From Picocystis sp. L7 (lineage: Eukaryota > Chlorophyta > Picocystophyceae > Picocystales > Picocystaceae): a stretch of 64,000 nt of DNA. A program made the translations under genes and the position numbers. Below, in pieces: positions 11,701 to 22,302 of the stretch. The DNA lies in NCBI GenBank assembly GCA_020975725.1, contig QXJR01000025.1, forward strand, positions 277,777 to 341,776, written 5' to 3'. The stretch's first letter is position 1; each line of letters starts with the position of its first letter. Under the pieces are notes generated by a model. That model had not been told where the DNA came from. It searched no databases and saw only the letters and a list, made by a program, of their open reading frames with translations.

Positions 11701-14700
11701 GATTTTTCGTCACAGCGTGGATCTTATGCTGCTGGCAACATTTGCGTTCAGCACTTGTGAGAGGGACGTGATCCATGGCGGTTACTTGGCAATCACCTTC
11801 TGGTTTTTTAGAAGGAGGGAATCACTAAGGCAGCAAAAAAACAGCTTGTACTGGTATCTCAGGGCCTACAACTTTTTCGTAATCTTTGTCGGTCTTGCTT
11901 ATCAAGCACCTCACGGTTTGGTCAACAGACTGTGGTTTGGTGAGGGAAGTGATTGCAACATGCAGCATATCCTTGGGCTATATGGAATGGCAGGGTTTGG
12001 GAGCTGCTTCAGGATATCTGCTCAGGGTATGTGGCCAGATTTCTGTATATTCACGCTTGCATCTCTGCAGGCCTGCCTTTTTTCCCTTCCAACCTATGTT
12101 GACGCCATGCAGTGCTTGCGAGAGGGCAGGATCGCGACTGCGGCAAAAATCAATGAAGCGAGGCAAGAGTGGAAGAGTAGGCAAGTTGCTGCTGCACTAG
12201 AACGGGTTTCAGCTGCAAGGACCCATAGGATGCAGGTTCGCAAGTTAAAGGCTGGGGTGCGTAAGTTTTCTTCCACCCCTGGAGACGGCGAAGGAAGTGA
12301 TTTCCAACTTGCAAGCCTCACAGCAGATCTTCCAAGTAGAAAACGGGCAGAAAAGAAAAGGAAGGTCCCATCCTTTCTCCTCCTGCCTTCCTCTGGGCAT
12401 TCCATGGAGGCCCAAGCAGACGACAGCCTCTCAGGTGAACAAACCGGTCCTCAGACCCTCGCCGAAAGCCCAAGCGCGCTGCGTCGCATCACTGGATGGG
12501 TTTCCAATGCAGCCAGGTCCCTTCTTCAGAACAGGCATGACAATGAGTCCCGGATTTGCAACTTTGTATTTGTGCTTGAGTATCTACACAGTTTTTCGAT
12601 CATTTCTTTGCCGTTTTTACTCGCATCGCTGGGCTATGCTGTGGTTGGAAGTCCCCGGACTAAATTTTGGGTGCTGATGCTGGTATACGCGGAAGTTCTA
12701 CTGCTTGCTCAATACGCGTTTGGCATTCCATGTACCCTGCGCTGTTTTGAATGTGAATCAGGAGGTCCAGATATGGCACTCACCACATGTCTATGCCGAA
12801 AGTTAGATTGGTTAGGTCTGCAAGACCCACAAGGCGAAACATTTTTCCTTTCTGGCAACTGGTCACTTATGATTGTCTATTTGTCCATACTCTTTCACGA
12901 ATACTCTCTTGCAAGGAGGGGCCACGCTTTGCTTGATCCAGGAGCTGAGGACGAGTTTGCAGATGCAGGGGCAGAAAGGGGGGAAGGAGACACGGGAGTG
13001 GAAATTCTGGGTGGGCGAGAGGAAGGCGTGCAAGGATCGCATGCTATCATAGACATGAATGTTGGCTACTTGACTAAGATAGTGGTATTTATGAAGAGAA
13101 TCATGAAACGTACGGAGTTGGACCCGTATTATGTGTACTTCTCTGCTACCATACCCGAAGCTTCTGGGTCGAGCAATGCACAATGCTTTCTCACCGAGTT
13201 TGACTCTTTCTTGACTGCACATGGCTACTCTAAAGAACAGAGATGCATTGAGTCCCTACTCCTGAGAGACCTGCAACAGGAAGGGACGACAAAGTTTTCT
13301 GCTTTGGTTGAGGTAATCCCAAGGCCTTCCTATTTTTACATGCAAGGTTGCAGCTTCTGTCCAGCCTTGGATTTTGCCAGTTCTCTCCAGAGTTTTGCTG
13401 TGGCAAGTTCTAACAGATCGCCAGTAGAGGCAAAAGGTGCATCAACAGGTCAGCTTTTGGTGGGTGAAGTTCAGCAAGTTTCTCGGCCAGCGAGCGATAC
13501 CTATGCACTTTGTTTTCTGTTCGACAGTATCTTTTTTGTATTTGTGACCATTACATACCAACGAGCAATGCACAACACGCAGTCACTTGTTCAAAGCGTG
13601 TACCAACAGCTCTTTCCTTACGACTTTGTGTTTTCTTTGCTAGTGATTTTCTGCCTCATTGTTTTGGAGAGGGCTGCTTACGTGACTCGGTCTCACTTTT
13701 CTAAAACGCTGTTGCACTACTTCAACCTGGCCCTGTTTACCACATTTTGTTTTGTTACTTACTGGGGGTGCGCTCCCTTTCAAAGGAAGTTCGTGGTGAT
13801 AGCGTACGCTTTCAAATGTGCTTCCATGGCTTTCTCTGCCAGGCAACTCCACTGTGGTTACCCAAAGGTCACAGCCAATTACTTCTTCATGCATCGTGTT
13901 GATTACATGACCAGCTATGTGTTTATGGTCTACTACTCAGTTCCGTTCATACATGAGCTTCGCTCCATTTTGGACTGGACATGCACAGAAACCTCCCTCA
14001 AGTTGATCGATTGGATGAAGTTAGAAGATATCCGCATGACATTGTTCAGTGTTAAAGCAGGGCTTCTTTCCCGTCGCAATCGCTGTGTGGGAGACAAGCA
14101 GCCCCTCTACATGAAGTTTTTCAGTGGGGCGGTCCTCTTTTTCATTGTCTGTTTGGTCATTTGGCTTCCATTGATGTTCTATTCTACAGGTAACCCAAGC
14201 CTCCTTCCGAACCCAGTTCAAGACATCAGCATCAATGCCACGTTGTTCTCAGATTCAGGGGAAGCCTTCAACCTCTTTCAAGGTGGAGCCCAGCATTCCA
14301 TACAGTTTTGGGATGGTCTGCAATACAAAGACTCAGCATCTGGCAACACCACAACAAAGTTCCCCTTGGCACTAGCAGAGTATTTACCGGAGCAAGTGCA
14401 GGTGGCTTGCGTTGCGCCGGATGCAGACTTCTTGTGGCTTGCAAGCCCCCCTCTCGTGAAGGGTGTGCTCAATGCATCACACGGTAGTCTGTCCCTTCAT
14501 TTAGGGTGGACTTTCACTAGACAGCGGCCTCCAGACAATCGACTTCTGAGCGTCTCCGTTGCCCATAACCTCTCTGTAGGAGACAAGGAAGACCTCCGCC
14601 AAATGTTGGAGGGCAACGCCTCTGTCTCAATGGAGCTACCGCAAATGTTCGGGGCTTTTTTGCATCTACCAGGGGAGGGAACAGTAGAGCTGGGATTTCT

Positions 14701-15238
14701 GCAGCAAAAACTGCCGTGGATGATCAACTGCACACTTTCTCTTCTTAGAGAAGGATGGAAAGTGTGGTGGCGTATGCCCTGTTCTGTCGGGAACCCTCGT
14801 GAGCTCCCCACAGATCTTCCTAGAGATGCGAATTTGTCCATCAACGGATGTGCCGCAGATGCAGGACCCGTGGCCATCGTTGTCTCTGAGCGTGCACCAG
14901 CTGGTGCCTTGGGAGAAGCAGTCGGTCGTGTCGGAATCATTGGTTTGTATGCCACGTTTGTGCTGGCTGTGGGGAGGTTTTTGAGGCTGGCTGTCTCTGA
15001 CTTGCAGAAACAAATCTTGTTTCAGGACTTACCAGACGTCAGTAGAATAGAGGCCTTGATCCAGGAGATTGATGCAGCCCGTGCAGCTGGCGATTCCGCG
15101 CTCGAAGAGGAACTTTACTGGACTATTGTTCGAATTTATCGAACACCAGCATTATTGTATGAGCTGACCCTACCAACCCAATCGGATCGTAACATCCTCC
15201 CGTGGGCGCTCGGATCACCCAAACTGAAGAGGGATTGA
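8744..15238 (+). CDS. PIEZO: PIEZO-type mechanosensitive cation channel
   Basis: Large trimeric membrane channel opened by membrane tension. The 2,164-codon frame is one uninterrupted exon with dozens of hydrophobic helices, as in PIEZO blades. The diagnostic C-terminal module is clear. Around residues 1735-1800 an ELRSILDW segment leads to WMKLEDI..LF..K and a hydrophobic inner helix ending in IWLPLMF. An extracellular cap follows (about 1815-2050). Then comes the last helix (GIIGLY..VL, ~2060), and the conserved cytosolic end with F.DLP.V.RI and EEELYW..VRIYR. Length is within the family range. Start is uncertain: ATG 8744 has ACC before it but gives an Arg-rich leader overlapping a G-box (8748-8753), while ATG 8819 (residue 26) begins MDWLALWW. 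A CDS start at 8819 is plausible. Confidence 0.95.
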   Translation: MPRGAPGRSRRRCDCTRRSEKAWRAMDWLALWWLVLPHPSPWRCAYVAAMMAMSLTREASRVLRIPVAAMALVQAMGDLACAWWAEPSQAKQEWENWVMGTASGWNITAGLDVMAAAVLVWNAWCDPSAPRREEDDHSIHPEDAQSEESMAACVTKMGSVVLVMLACTISSAEASWMLVITLVAGTGTLLYACTVGKCHGLAKVTLIVASGLVILRYAATAGEKVGFFPSSQEERIGLLPACPWERTLLLVGMPVSCFLSRKETVNYMHEGTTHLSAALENFVRKASTAWIMQASMSIAALCVSCWGMGKLLFGLHLICSILIALDMRSFPGTGIASSRPALVAASAVALMHSLTMCVAACVPVHVQWIGKHQLASKALRMLGLQTISTREDVLPVLVLGCLASMAGTVKASSHSLGQHQLVSVWRRNLSLVVLFCLGLFAATSTPGYNMKGWMYVAACMLCILLLCFRANLGSRSHSLTSSSDLSQPLLQEVSAFVGFENTGSAERQISSMTARPNDSSHFATLEAAQHARRQADVALAPLLFCSILHLLVQYAAPSSTSCGLWNPSDDEAWEWYHSLGFQVDELSKTVLLTTLLVPLSILLVHSLLNQALPARSSSFLASCGTGRGKQYIWKCLVACSGGMVALASFLDSIATKGLLGGLFLLLLGMRWIAPLSPYVARGPRILQGSAAFISLVGLYARQIPYLKGCLRKCLVALDCIGFPEVSPGWKEDVLNFGPHLFLIVALAFEAYALEWVQQYYRPPAGRNPPWAICTVFDHGDSNVSMVEQYPVPEDVTHTQLFHSEQRRQLHLQYRTIHANLKVRVNFFWELYGLGALKFCLLIGAMLIVNVISLIYLALLATLVLAGEQRASKFSLRLVLPVLGLVFAWQYVLYTRCYLHCDIDSLGRVALTGTDGFSKEWLAMTRPGAQYICVYFCAFAFCLHQCFVKLCCKRFGVRAPSFSSHGWMPLSYQWKERWTWLDRLRFMIFRHSVDLMLLATFAFSTCERDVIHGGYLAITFWFFRRRESLRQQKNSLYWYLRAYNFFVIFVGLAYQAPHGLVNRLWFGEGSDCNMQHILGLYGMAGFGSCFRISAQGMWPDFCIFTLASLQACLFSLPTYVDAMQCLREGRIATAAKINEARQEWKSRQVAAALERVSAARTHRMQVRKLKAGVRKFSSTPGDGEGSDFQLASLTADLPSRKRAEKKRKVPSFLLLPSSGHSMEAQADDSLSGEQTGPQTLAESPSALRRITGWVSNAARSLLQNRHDNESRICNFVFVLEYLHSFSIISLPFLLASLGYAVVGSPRTKFWVLMLVYAEVLLLAQYAFGIPCTLRCFECESGGPDMALTTCLCRKLDWLGLQDPQGETFFLSGNWSLMIVYLSILFHEYSLARRGHALLDPGAEDEFADAGAERGEGDTGVEILGGREEGVQGSHAIIDMNVGYLTKIVVFMKRIMKRTELDPYYVYFSATIPEASGSSNAQCFLTEFDSFLTAHGYSKEQRCIESLLLRDLQQEGTTKFSALVEVIPRPSYFYMQGCSFCPALDFASSLQSFAVASSNRSPVEAKGASTGQLLVGEVQQVSRPASDTYALCFLFDSIFFVFVTITYQRAMHNTQSLVQSVYQQLFPYDFVFSLLVIFCLIVLERAAYVTRSHFSKTLLHYFNLALFTTFCFVTYWGCAPFQRKFVVIAYAFKCASMAFSARQLHCGYPKVTANYFFMHRVDYMTSYVFMVYYSVPFIHELRSILDWTCTETSLKLIDWMKLEDIRMTLFSVKAGLLSRRNRCVGDKQPLYMKFFSGAVLFFIVCLVIWLPLMFYSTGNPSLLPNPVQDISINATLFSDSGEAFNLFQGGAQHSIQFWDGLQYKDSASGNTTTKFPLALAEYLPEQVQVACVAPDADFLWLASPPLVKGVLNASHGSLSLHLGWTFTRQRPPDNRLLSVSVAHNLSVGDKEDLRQMLEGNASVSMELPQMFGAFLHLPGEGTVELGFLQQKLPWMINCTLSLLREGWKVWWRMPCSVGNPRELPTDLPRDANLSINGCAADAGPVAIVVSERAPAGALGEAVGRVGIIGLYATFVLAVGRFLRLAVSDLQKQILFQDLPDVSRIEALIQEIDAARAAGDSALEEELYWTIVRIYRTPALLYELTLPTQSDRNILPWALGSPKLKRD

Positions 15239-15282
15239 ATTGTTCTGCCTGCTGGAAGGAACATCATGCCAGGAGTCAAAGA

Positions 15283-15288
15283 AATAAA
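15283..15288 (+). terminator. AATAAA poly(A) signal after PIEZO
   Basis: A canonical AATAAA hexamer 45 bp past the PIEZO stop codon, in AT-richer DNA. It is a reasonable polyadenylation signal. Poly(A) signals are not established for this organism, so this rests on the general eukaryotic motif. Confidence 0.45.
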
Positions 15289-16096
15289 TGTGCACACCAC
15301 CCTTTCTACCAGGGGTCATGACTTGCTAATGGGTGTTTGAGAATCAAAAACATTTTGTAGGAGTGCAAAGTCTCTGTTGAGCTTAATTAAAAACAATGCA
15401 CACTACACTCAGCCATCCTAGAAACCGATGTTTGCCTTAATACTCCTTCTGAGCTTCTCCTTTCAATCCATTGGGAAATATCTAGGATATTCAAATGCTA
15501 GAAATCCTAAAATGCAGAAATGCTGTGTTTCCACGAAAGGCTGCGTGTACTTTTTGTATGTGTACTACCTTGCATCCTAGGAAAAAGCATCATCGCTCCA
15601 AACTTTGGCAAACGACTCCACTAACAGCAGCTTTGTCTGCAATGACATGTAGATATTTCCGCTTCCATTGTAGTTTCTGTCCAACTCCAAGCCACAGCGT
15701 TGGGATTTAAAGACGGCTCTTCGCTCCATGCCCCGCATGCGGCTTCGAGTCCAACCAGTCTTGATGTAGCTGTCGCAAACAATTTTGAGCTGGCGATGGG
15801 GGCATCCAGCTGTCCAGGCCAAGCGCTCTTTACATGCTTCATGGCGGAGTTGGAGCATGTCACTGGGGATTTTGCTGCTGAGAGGAGATCATTCCACTAT
15901 CAGTGACACTTCAGAGCTCAGTAAAAAGGTGCTATCATGGTGGCTGCAAACAAAAAGCGCTAGTCTGCCAATGGGGAGCTTGATAAGTGATTCTGCTTTG
16001 AATTCAAGGAGCACGCACCTCCTGGACAGGTGTCTCTTGGTTTTCCAGTTCGCCTTGTTGAGTATGGCGGCAGCAAAGACGCCGCTCCATAGGTGA

Positions 16097-17432
16097 TCAT
16101 TCCGCTTTGCGAGCCTGCGCAAATTGCTCTGACAGGTGTTTCCAGCCTCCAATTTTTCCACAGATCCCTTCATGGCTGTGCACAGTCTGAAAAGTATGGA
16201 CACCTGGATCAAAGAACACGGACTTGAAGAGTGATTGCTCAAACATCAGAAGATGTGGATATGGCTACGGTTGGATGTCACGGCGGATTTCGGCGGGTAG
16301 AGGTACCAATGGTTGGGCTTTCTCTTCTTGAGGATGAATTTCCCATCCCACGAGCCATCCGCGTACTTGGAGACATCCTTCCTTTTGCTCCAAAGCTCCG
16401 AATTTGTTTTGTCTTCCAAGCCACTTCCAAAAATCTTGGACTCCCTGGCATTTGTTGTTGTCAGGTTCGCCCAAAGGGATGGGGGGTCATTCTCCATGGC
16501 CTCCACCTGATGTTGAAATGCAAGATCGGAGCCCTTTCGACTTTTGCAGCACAGGCTTTGCAAGCTTCGATAGCATTAGCAATGTCTTCCTGTTGGGTAC
16601 CGTTGAGAACTTCCCTCAGCCGTTCCATGGTATTGTCAACTAGCAGCAACTTGTCACCCTGCATTTCAACAGGCTATGCCAATCGATGGCAAATGAGCAC
16701 GCTCATGTGTACCTCAGAGAACGTGCAAAAGGTATTCCACCCGCAGGCATTCCGACATGTCCTTAAAGCATGGTTGCCATCTCTTGCAGCAATGAGCGTT
16801 GAAGCGTATTGAGAGGACCAGTCCACTTCGGCTGATTGTACTATGAAGCTGAAACCTTCCTGACTGTATGCACAGCAGAAATTGCGTGATTTACAGTAAA
16901 CGATTCAACCAGATGCCAGCAGTGCTGATGTGGTAAAATAGACGACACGAATTTGGGAGGATTGCGGTTCATGAGCGTGTACTGTCTTCGTCTGCGTGCG
17001 CTTCAAACGCGCTTGCTATCGTCCATTTCATCCATGGTAGGGACGAGCACGAAAGGCTGCATACTACGAGAGAAAATGCGAACTTCCTATGGTTTGACTT
17101 CTGCACGCCCCAGAAGCAGGACAGCCAAGCTTCATTACTGTCGAGCAAAATTTCTGGTGTTTGCTAGGATTCCAGATAGGCAAGCATTGAAAAAAAGATG
17201 TTGCTATCACGGGATACATTACGAATGCAGGTGATGCGGGTGAGTTCTGGACTTTGGACCTCGCATAACGTAACAGACCTTTTGCATCTCCCAGGAACAA
17301 AACTGCACGTCGCGTGGAGGACGCGGATGTTTGCATAGCGCGTGTTCGTTCAGACTGAGCGCGCCGACCGCACGACAGCATGCATGCACGACCAATGGAT
17401 CTTGTGACTCGGCGCGTGTTGAACGTTGTCAA
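16097..17432 (-). CDS. Hypothetical spliced gene with very short introns (tentative)
   Basis: A possible 362-aa product from eight segments: 17432-17223, 17163-17107, 17086-17009, 16981-16895, 16859-16713, 16658-16542, 16506-16282 and 16264-16097. The gaps begin GT and end AG on the minus strand and are 59, 20, 27, 35, 54, 35 and 17 nt long. Every junction keeps frame (phase 0) and removes stop codons. The pieces read like protein, for example amphipathic helices in segment 6 and a Trp/Tyr-rich stretch in segment 7. I recognise no domain. I chose the boundaries by hand, and GT and AG are frequent, so this may be over-fitted. Other genes in this window are intronless. Alternatives are a frameshifted pseudogene or noncoding DNA. 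Confidence 0.2.
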
Positions 17433-18605
17433 AGGGTGCCTGGCCTGGCTGGCATACCTGTCGCCATGGACGATGGGTCTATGCAGAGAAGAGCAATCAT
17501 TTCATGCTCTCCATGTTGAGTTGTGCTTCCCTGTGCCAATCTATGCAAGTCCATTTCCCGGCCCTACCACGCGTGTGTCCTGGATGGCGTTCATCCCTTC
17601 CTTCACGGTTTCGGCTGCTTGCAGTCTCCGGTTGGACAGAAGCTTGTACTGGACATCTTTTGAGAGCTTGCCACGTTCGTCTGAGAGCAACTTCGTCTCG
17701 ATCATTGTCGGCTGAGAGCGTTACGGTTTCCGCAGACACGGACCGCTGGGACGGACTCTTCTTCTTCCACCGTTGCTTCACGTTCGAGGCCGTCCGCACC
17801 TTTGTGTTCTCGTAGGAAGCGAGGATTGTGGGACACGTGGAGCGACATTCGAACGGTTTGATGGACACGACGTTCCGCAGCACCCTCGAAGACGGCGAGG
17901 ATGCAGGCATCGTCTACTTCACATCGGCATGGGCCTTCCCCTCTCGACCGTACACCACGTGGTACACAACGTCCGGACCGCGCCCCATGCGCCTCGACAA
18001 CGTGTGTGCCGTTCCACCAGGCGTTCGTCCTGGTCCATTTCCTGGACACCATTGCATTGGCGACCCCGTCCCCATCCGCCCCTGCTCGACCGTCCGTACG
18101 GGAGGTTCCTGGGGCGTGGTGTCCACATGGGGGGGGGAGATACGCAGGAGATACGGGATCCCCCCAGAACACGTGTCCTTCGCCCCGGTTCGTGAGGCAT
18201 CGAGGGAGGGGCAATCTCATCCGATACGTGTTAAGGGGGGGCGGACCAATCAGAAGCGAGCATGGGAAGACACAACGCGTCCCCGTCCTCTGCGGCAAAA
18301 GGCGCGGGAGAAGCGAAGGACCAGGGGGGAGTCCAGCCGAGACGTCGATCGGTGGCGCGTGGTGCTGAGGAATTCGTCGGGGCAAGGTGGTGGCGATCCT
18401 TGGGTCCTCTTTTCACCTGCTTTGTGATGTACAGGGAATGTTTCCTGGAAGCTCCTCTGCGACACCGAACCATGGGATGGGGTCCCTCCCTCTCCCCCGG
18501 TTGTCTACAACTACAATTGGCAAAACAACCGTGTAGGATGCCAGGGAAGGAGATCAAGGTTGGAAACGTTCGTGGAATTGAGAGGGGGTTGCGCCACTTC
18601 CAGAA
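17433..18605. promoter_or_regulatory. GC-rich promoter region of bZIP gene 1
   Basis: GC-rich DNA upstream of the first bZIP gene. It carries CACGTG motifs at 17834-17839, 17956-17961 (within the palindrome ACCACGTGGT) and 18170-18175 (within ACACGTGT), and a CCAAT box at 18246-18250. Long open frames on both strands reflect few stop codons in GC-rich DNA. They have no recognisable domain and I do not call them. Confidence 0.5.
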
Positions 18606-19298
18606 TTGAAGAGCCACAAGCCATCGTGCTGCGGTGCCGTGGTGGACATGGCCAGGCCGCACAGTGTAGACCAGAGGCACGCCAGAAGGGTGGAAGAGCT
18701 GTGGCACGAACCCATGGAACCCATATCGCTGGGGATGGAACTGGAAGTGGCACTGTCCGACCTCTGCAGCCTGGAAAATTTGGAAAGGGCGGAAAGAGAA
18801 CAAGCCAGGGCGAAAACACCTCCTGTGGAAAAAGGCTGCTGGTCCAACCAGTCCAGTGATAGAGAAAGCATGGATTCTGCAGGGATCGACCAGTCCAAGC
18901 CAAGCCTGCATGATCTGGTGATGTGGGCGCGAGGGAATCGTACCCCCCTTCCCCGAAAAGAAAGAGCAGAAAGATCTGGAAGGTCCAAGCACAAAGTGCC
19001 CAGGTTGAGCAAAGGCAAAGCGTGCACTGGACAGGAATTGGATTCCTTTGCCCGGCTGGAGGTAGTGGAGGATGCGAAAGTGCGTAAAAATAGGAAACGG
19101 CAGATTTGCAATCACCTGAATGCAAAGCAAGCGCGCGAACGCTACAAGGCAAGACTGGAAGAACTGCAGCAGTCCAACCAGGTCCTCACGGAGGTGAATA
19201 AAGTCCTAAGGCAAGTGGTGAAAAAGCTGCAGAAAAAGGTCTTTGCCGGCAAGCCGGTTTCGTTGGACGAGAGCCACCTTCTACACCCCTCAGAATAG
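18606..19298 (+). CDS. bZIP transcription factor 1
   Basis: A 230-aa nuclear DNA-binding protein expected to act as a dimer. The basic region spans about 157-180 and has the diagnostic N-x7-R spacing (Asn169 to Arg177). The zipper follows in exact heptads with leucines at 187, 194, 201 and 208. The N-terminal 150 residues are charged and low in complexity, with no domain I recognise. They may be the activation or regulatory part. The start could also be Met15 (ATG at 18648). It is the most diverged of three same-strand bZIP genes within 6.3 kb: its basic region reads NHLNAKQAR, where the other two read NRLSAKRAR. Its upstream DNA has three G-boxes, so regulation by a bZIP or bHLH factor is possible. 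Confidence 0.9.
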   Translation: MKSHKPSCCGAVVDMARPHSVDQRHARRVEELWHEPMEPISLGMELEVALSDLCSLENLERAEREQARAKTPPVEKGCWSNQSSDRESMDSAGIDQSKPSLHDLVMWARGNRTPLPRKERAERSGRSKHKVPRLSKGKACTGQELDSFARLEVVEDAKVRKNRKRQICNHLNAKQARERYKARLEELQQSNQVLTEVNKVLRQVVKKLQKKVFAGKPVSLDESHLLHPSE

Positions 19299-21651
19299 GA
19301 CGCTGATTGTACCCAATTGTTTGTCAACAAGTCGATGGTGATCACGGCTCGCGAGCCTGCAGCCGCCTTTCCATATCTCTTGTCAGTAACGAGCACGTGC
19401 TGCAGACGATAAGATGCATAGCCTCAACCCATGCATGAACAACTGTCCGTTGCGTCTAAAACGCTGATTGGCAAAGGGGGGTCCGGCGAAAGATTCGCTA
19501 TGCTTGCATATCGATGTGACCAGGTACCGTCAAGGCATTAGCAATCAACATTCCAGGATTTCCCAATGTCTAATGTAGATGTTTGCACTTTGAAAATGCT
19601 CCAAAGGTACACGGTAGGCGCATTACGTGACTACATTTTCGAAGATGATATCTTGTGCTTGTGTCCTCAGTTCAAGGCATTGTCCTGTTCTGGTATCTCA
19701 GAAAGTTTGTTCCCATAGTCTGGCAAAGTTTGCGCCGCCGCTGTGCGAGTGATGAAGGTGAACAGCTTCACGCGAGCAGATCTAAAGAAACCTGAGCGAT
19801 TAGCGACTGTCTGTTTCATTGAAACGATTGAACATCGAAACGCACATAACCATCGTTGAATCTTTTGCCCCTACCACTTTCTCCTACATATAGTAACCAC
19901 TGATCGCTGTTAGCCTCTGGGTTTTTCTGTGGGTGTGGCGATTGCAACTATTGCTCGTGAGTACTGTAACGAGCGCGCGGCAGCCAGAGCCACAACCCCT
20001 GCATCCACCATGGGAAATAAAAATGGACTACCACAGGCGGCGTTATTTGTAAGATCTACTCCAGTTGCAAGGAAATTTATCACTGTATGCACGTGATGAG
20101 CACAGCATGCGAGCCCATAGTGAAGACAAGCTATACAGACAAATCGTATTTCCAGCCAGCAAAGATTGAACTTTACACGGGTACAATTTCAGGGCTAAAG
20201 AATCAGCAGAGCAACGGCATTGGCAATCCATTCATTTACAGTATGCAAGAACATCGTCAGACGAGATGTAAATGTTGGTGTCTTCCAACTCACTTTTGAT
20301 TCTACGAGTTGCAGATGAATAGCCCACTGCACTTTTACGTGCTTGAGGGCTGGTACAGAATGACAGAATACACGATGCTACATGGCCAGTGCACAACGCC
20401 AAAGCAAGATTGTAAGCTTGCCTACCTTGCAAGGAAGGCACAGCCTCCTATTACTTCGAACCTTCATGCGAACAAAGCGATTGAGGAATCTACATCGTCA
20501 ACAACTACAGCAGTACAGAGGACACAGGAGTTGACGCTTTTGGACACAATCATATATTGTCTCAAAGTAACTTGATTTCAATGAGCGCGTGCAGCCACAG
20601 CTAGGACATCTTACCTGTGACTGTACAAGAAGCCGGAGCCTGGTCTATCGTGCAACCAGACATCACACTTTTGCCCAGCAGACCATAGGAAAAAGCCACT
20701 GTAAATTTGGAATTCAGGCAGGTAAGCATATTATCATTGTGATGATGAATGAGAGCAGAACTCCCCCAAATCGACAATTTTTGCCCGCGTTTTGGACACG
20801 TCGAGAAAAAAGCAACCAAGCATTTGCCAATTGGTCTGATTAGCACAAGCAATCCTGCGTCGATCATGTTACCCTTTGCCATGAAAGTTTGCAGCAAATC
20901 TTGAACTTAGATGCGACAAAACGGAAGAGAAGAGCGCTTTGCCGCCGTTTCCAACCGCGGACGTCGGCAAGAGCACTTTCACTTGGTATGCACCTGCCCG
21001 ATGCAGGTCTAGGGCGTGTTCACGAAGTTGTGTAGAAGTGCATGCCGTTGGGTGGTATCGCAATCCCCTCCACGTGTCACTAGCGTGTGCTATTGCACTC
21101 CGTTTCAAACCATCAATTTGAAAACGAAGTCGGGCAAGGTCCTGCTCGTCGGCGTACGGTCCCCAGTCCCCATTCTTGCCTTCCCGAGTCCTATCGTCGG
21201 ATCGCTCGAGACCCTCGCCCGAAGAGGATCCGGGGCGTGCCCATCGTCTAGTACACACGATGCGCTTCTGGACCTTCCTTCGCGCCCCGTGGACCGTCCG
21301 ATCGGCGAGTCCCTCGGACGCATCGAAAGGACACGTACCCAGCATCTCCCTGCAAGACACGTGCACCGTACGATGCCACCACAGGGACACGTATCCTTCC
21401 GAGGGTGTCCTCGTCGGCAACCGATTCTCACGTGCGCTTGCCCCGGGGGGCTTTCTGGTTCATGGCCCCCGGGAAGGACCACGTGTCTCGCAGAGGAGTG
21501 CCTTTACGCTCCCTCGTCCCGATCCTGGAGGAATGGGAGACAAGATGTGGGGCGAAGTAAAGATGCATTTCCCAGCACGCCACGTAGACTGAAAGATTGC
21601 ACGTGCACGCTCGCGATCCAGCCGCGGCGCAGACGGCTTGTGCGCCCGGCC
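19299..21651. other. Intergenic region and promoter of bZIP gene 2
   Basis: The first ~1.7 kb is AT-richer and shows no gene above chance. From about 21070 the DNA becomes GC-rich and carries a cluster of CACGTG motifs at 21071, 21358, 21429, 21480 and 21600. Two more lie at 19394 and 20090. The clustered part is the probable promoter of the second bZIP gene. The open frame that continues the bZIP reading frame upstream to 21016 is not accepted as coding. Confidence 0.5.
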
Positions 21652-22302
21652 ATGGAAGAGACCTGGGATGGAGCAGACTGCGAGCAGCTGTTCTTGAACC
21701 ACTTGGAACCCGAGTTGTGCGAAGAAATCCTGGGAACAGCGGACCCGCACTTGGGACACCGGAACCATCCTACATGTGCACCAAGTCATGCTCCTGGAGA
21801 CATGGGCCTGCAGACCAACCGAAGGGTGCCGACCACCCTCGTGAACGTACCTGCAAATGCAAGAAGAAGAAACGAACCATGGCTCTTGGAAGATAGCCAC
21901 CAGTCCGACGCAACCACGGACGAATTGCACGTTGCATTTGAGGTGCTGCGAGCGAATGGATACCTCCCTGCTACAGGAGAGAGATCTGCATCTGTGGAGG
22001 TGGAGTTTACAGGTCATCCGTCCGAAGAGGAGCGAAGAGCCATGCACAAGACACTGGGAGAGGAGGCCCCGACACTCCCCGAAGGCAACGAAGATCCCTA
22101 CAAAAATCTACAAGATATTCAAGATCCGGAAGAACGGCGTAAAGCCAAGCGATTGGCTCGCAACCGTTTGAGTGCGAAACGTGCGAGAGAACGTACCAAA
22201 CTCAGACTGCATCAACCTGAGATTGAGAATAGGAAACTTGTTCATGAAAACAATAATCTCACACAGATGGTGACCTACCTCTTTGCAAGATTAAAAACGT
22301 AG
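21652..22302 (+). CDS. bZIP transcription factor 2
   Basis: A 216-aa bZIP protein. The frame is open to 21016, but I start at ATG 21652 (GGCC before, G at +4), because upstream lies promoter-like G-box DNA and the acidic N-terminus here resembles that of bZIP 3. The basic region is about 162-182, with Asn171-x7-Arg179 (NRLSAKRAR). Zipper leucines at 196, 203 and 210 are in heptads. Pro189 lies where the first zipper heptad should run, which would kink the helix and leave a short zipper. A conserved block just before the basic region (EDPY..L..IQD.EER, about 147-162) is shared with bZIP 3, marking them as tandem paralogues. Partner and targets are unknown. Confidence 0.88.
   Translation: MEETWDGADCEQLFLNHLEPELCEEILGTADPHLGHRNHPTCAPSHAPGDMGLQTNRRVPTTLVNVPANARRRNEPWLLEDSHQSDATTDELHVAFEVLRANGYLPATGERSASVEVEFTGHPSEEERRAMHKTLGEEAPTLPEGNEDPYKNLQDIQDPEERRKAKRLARNRLSAKRARERTKLRLHQPEIENRKLVHENNNLTQMVTYLFARLKT

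Larger units (their letters stand above)
15239..17432. other. Intergenic stretch with coding-like fragments
   Basis: No single long gene is recognised. The minus strand shows a chain of coding-like segments between 17432 and 16097 that could be joined by very short GT-AG introns (separate entry), and an unassigned open frame at 15577-15858 (93 codons). The plus strand has an uninterrupted 193-codon frame at 16231-16812 overlapping the same DNA, also unrecognised. Because both strands look partly coding, none can be called firmly. Confidence 0.35.

Noticed and set aside
21016-21651. Upstream extension of bZIP 2 (428-codon frame)
   Set aside because: Covers the G-box cluster, has no domain, and the paralogue bZIP 3 begins at a matching acidic N-terminus.
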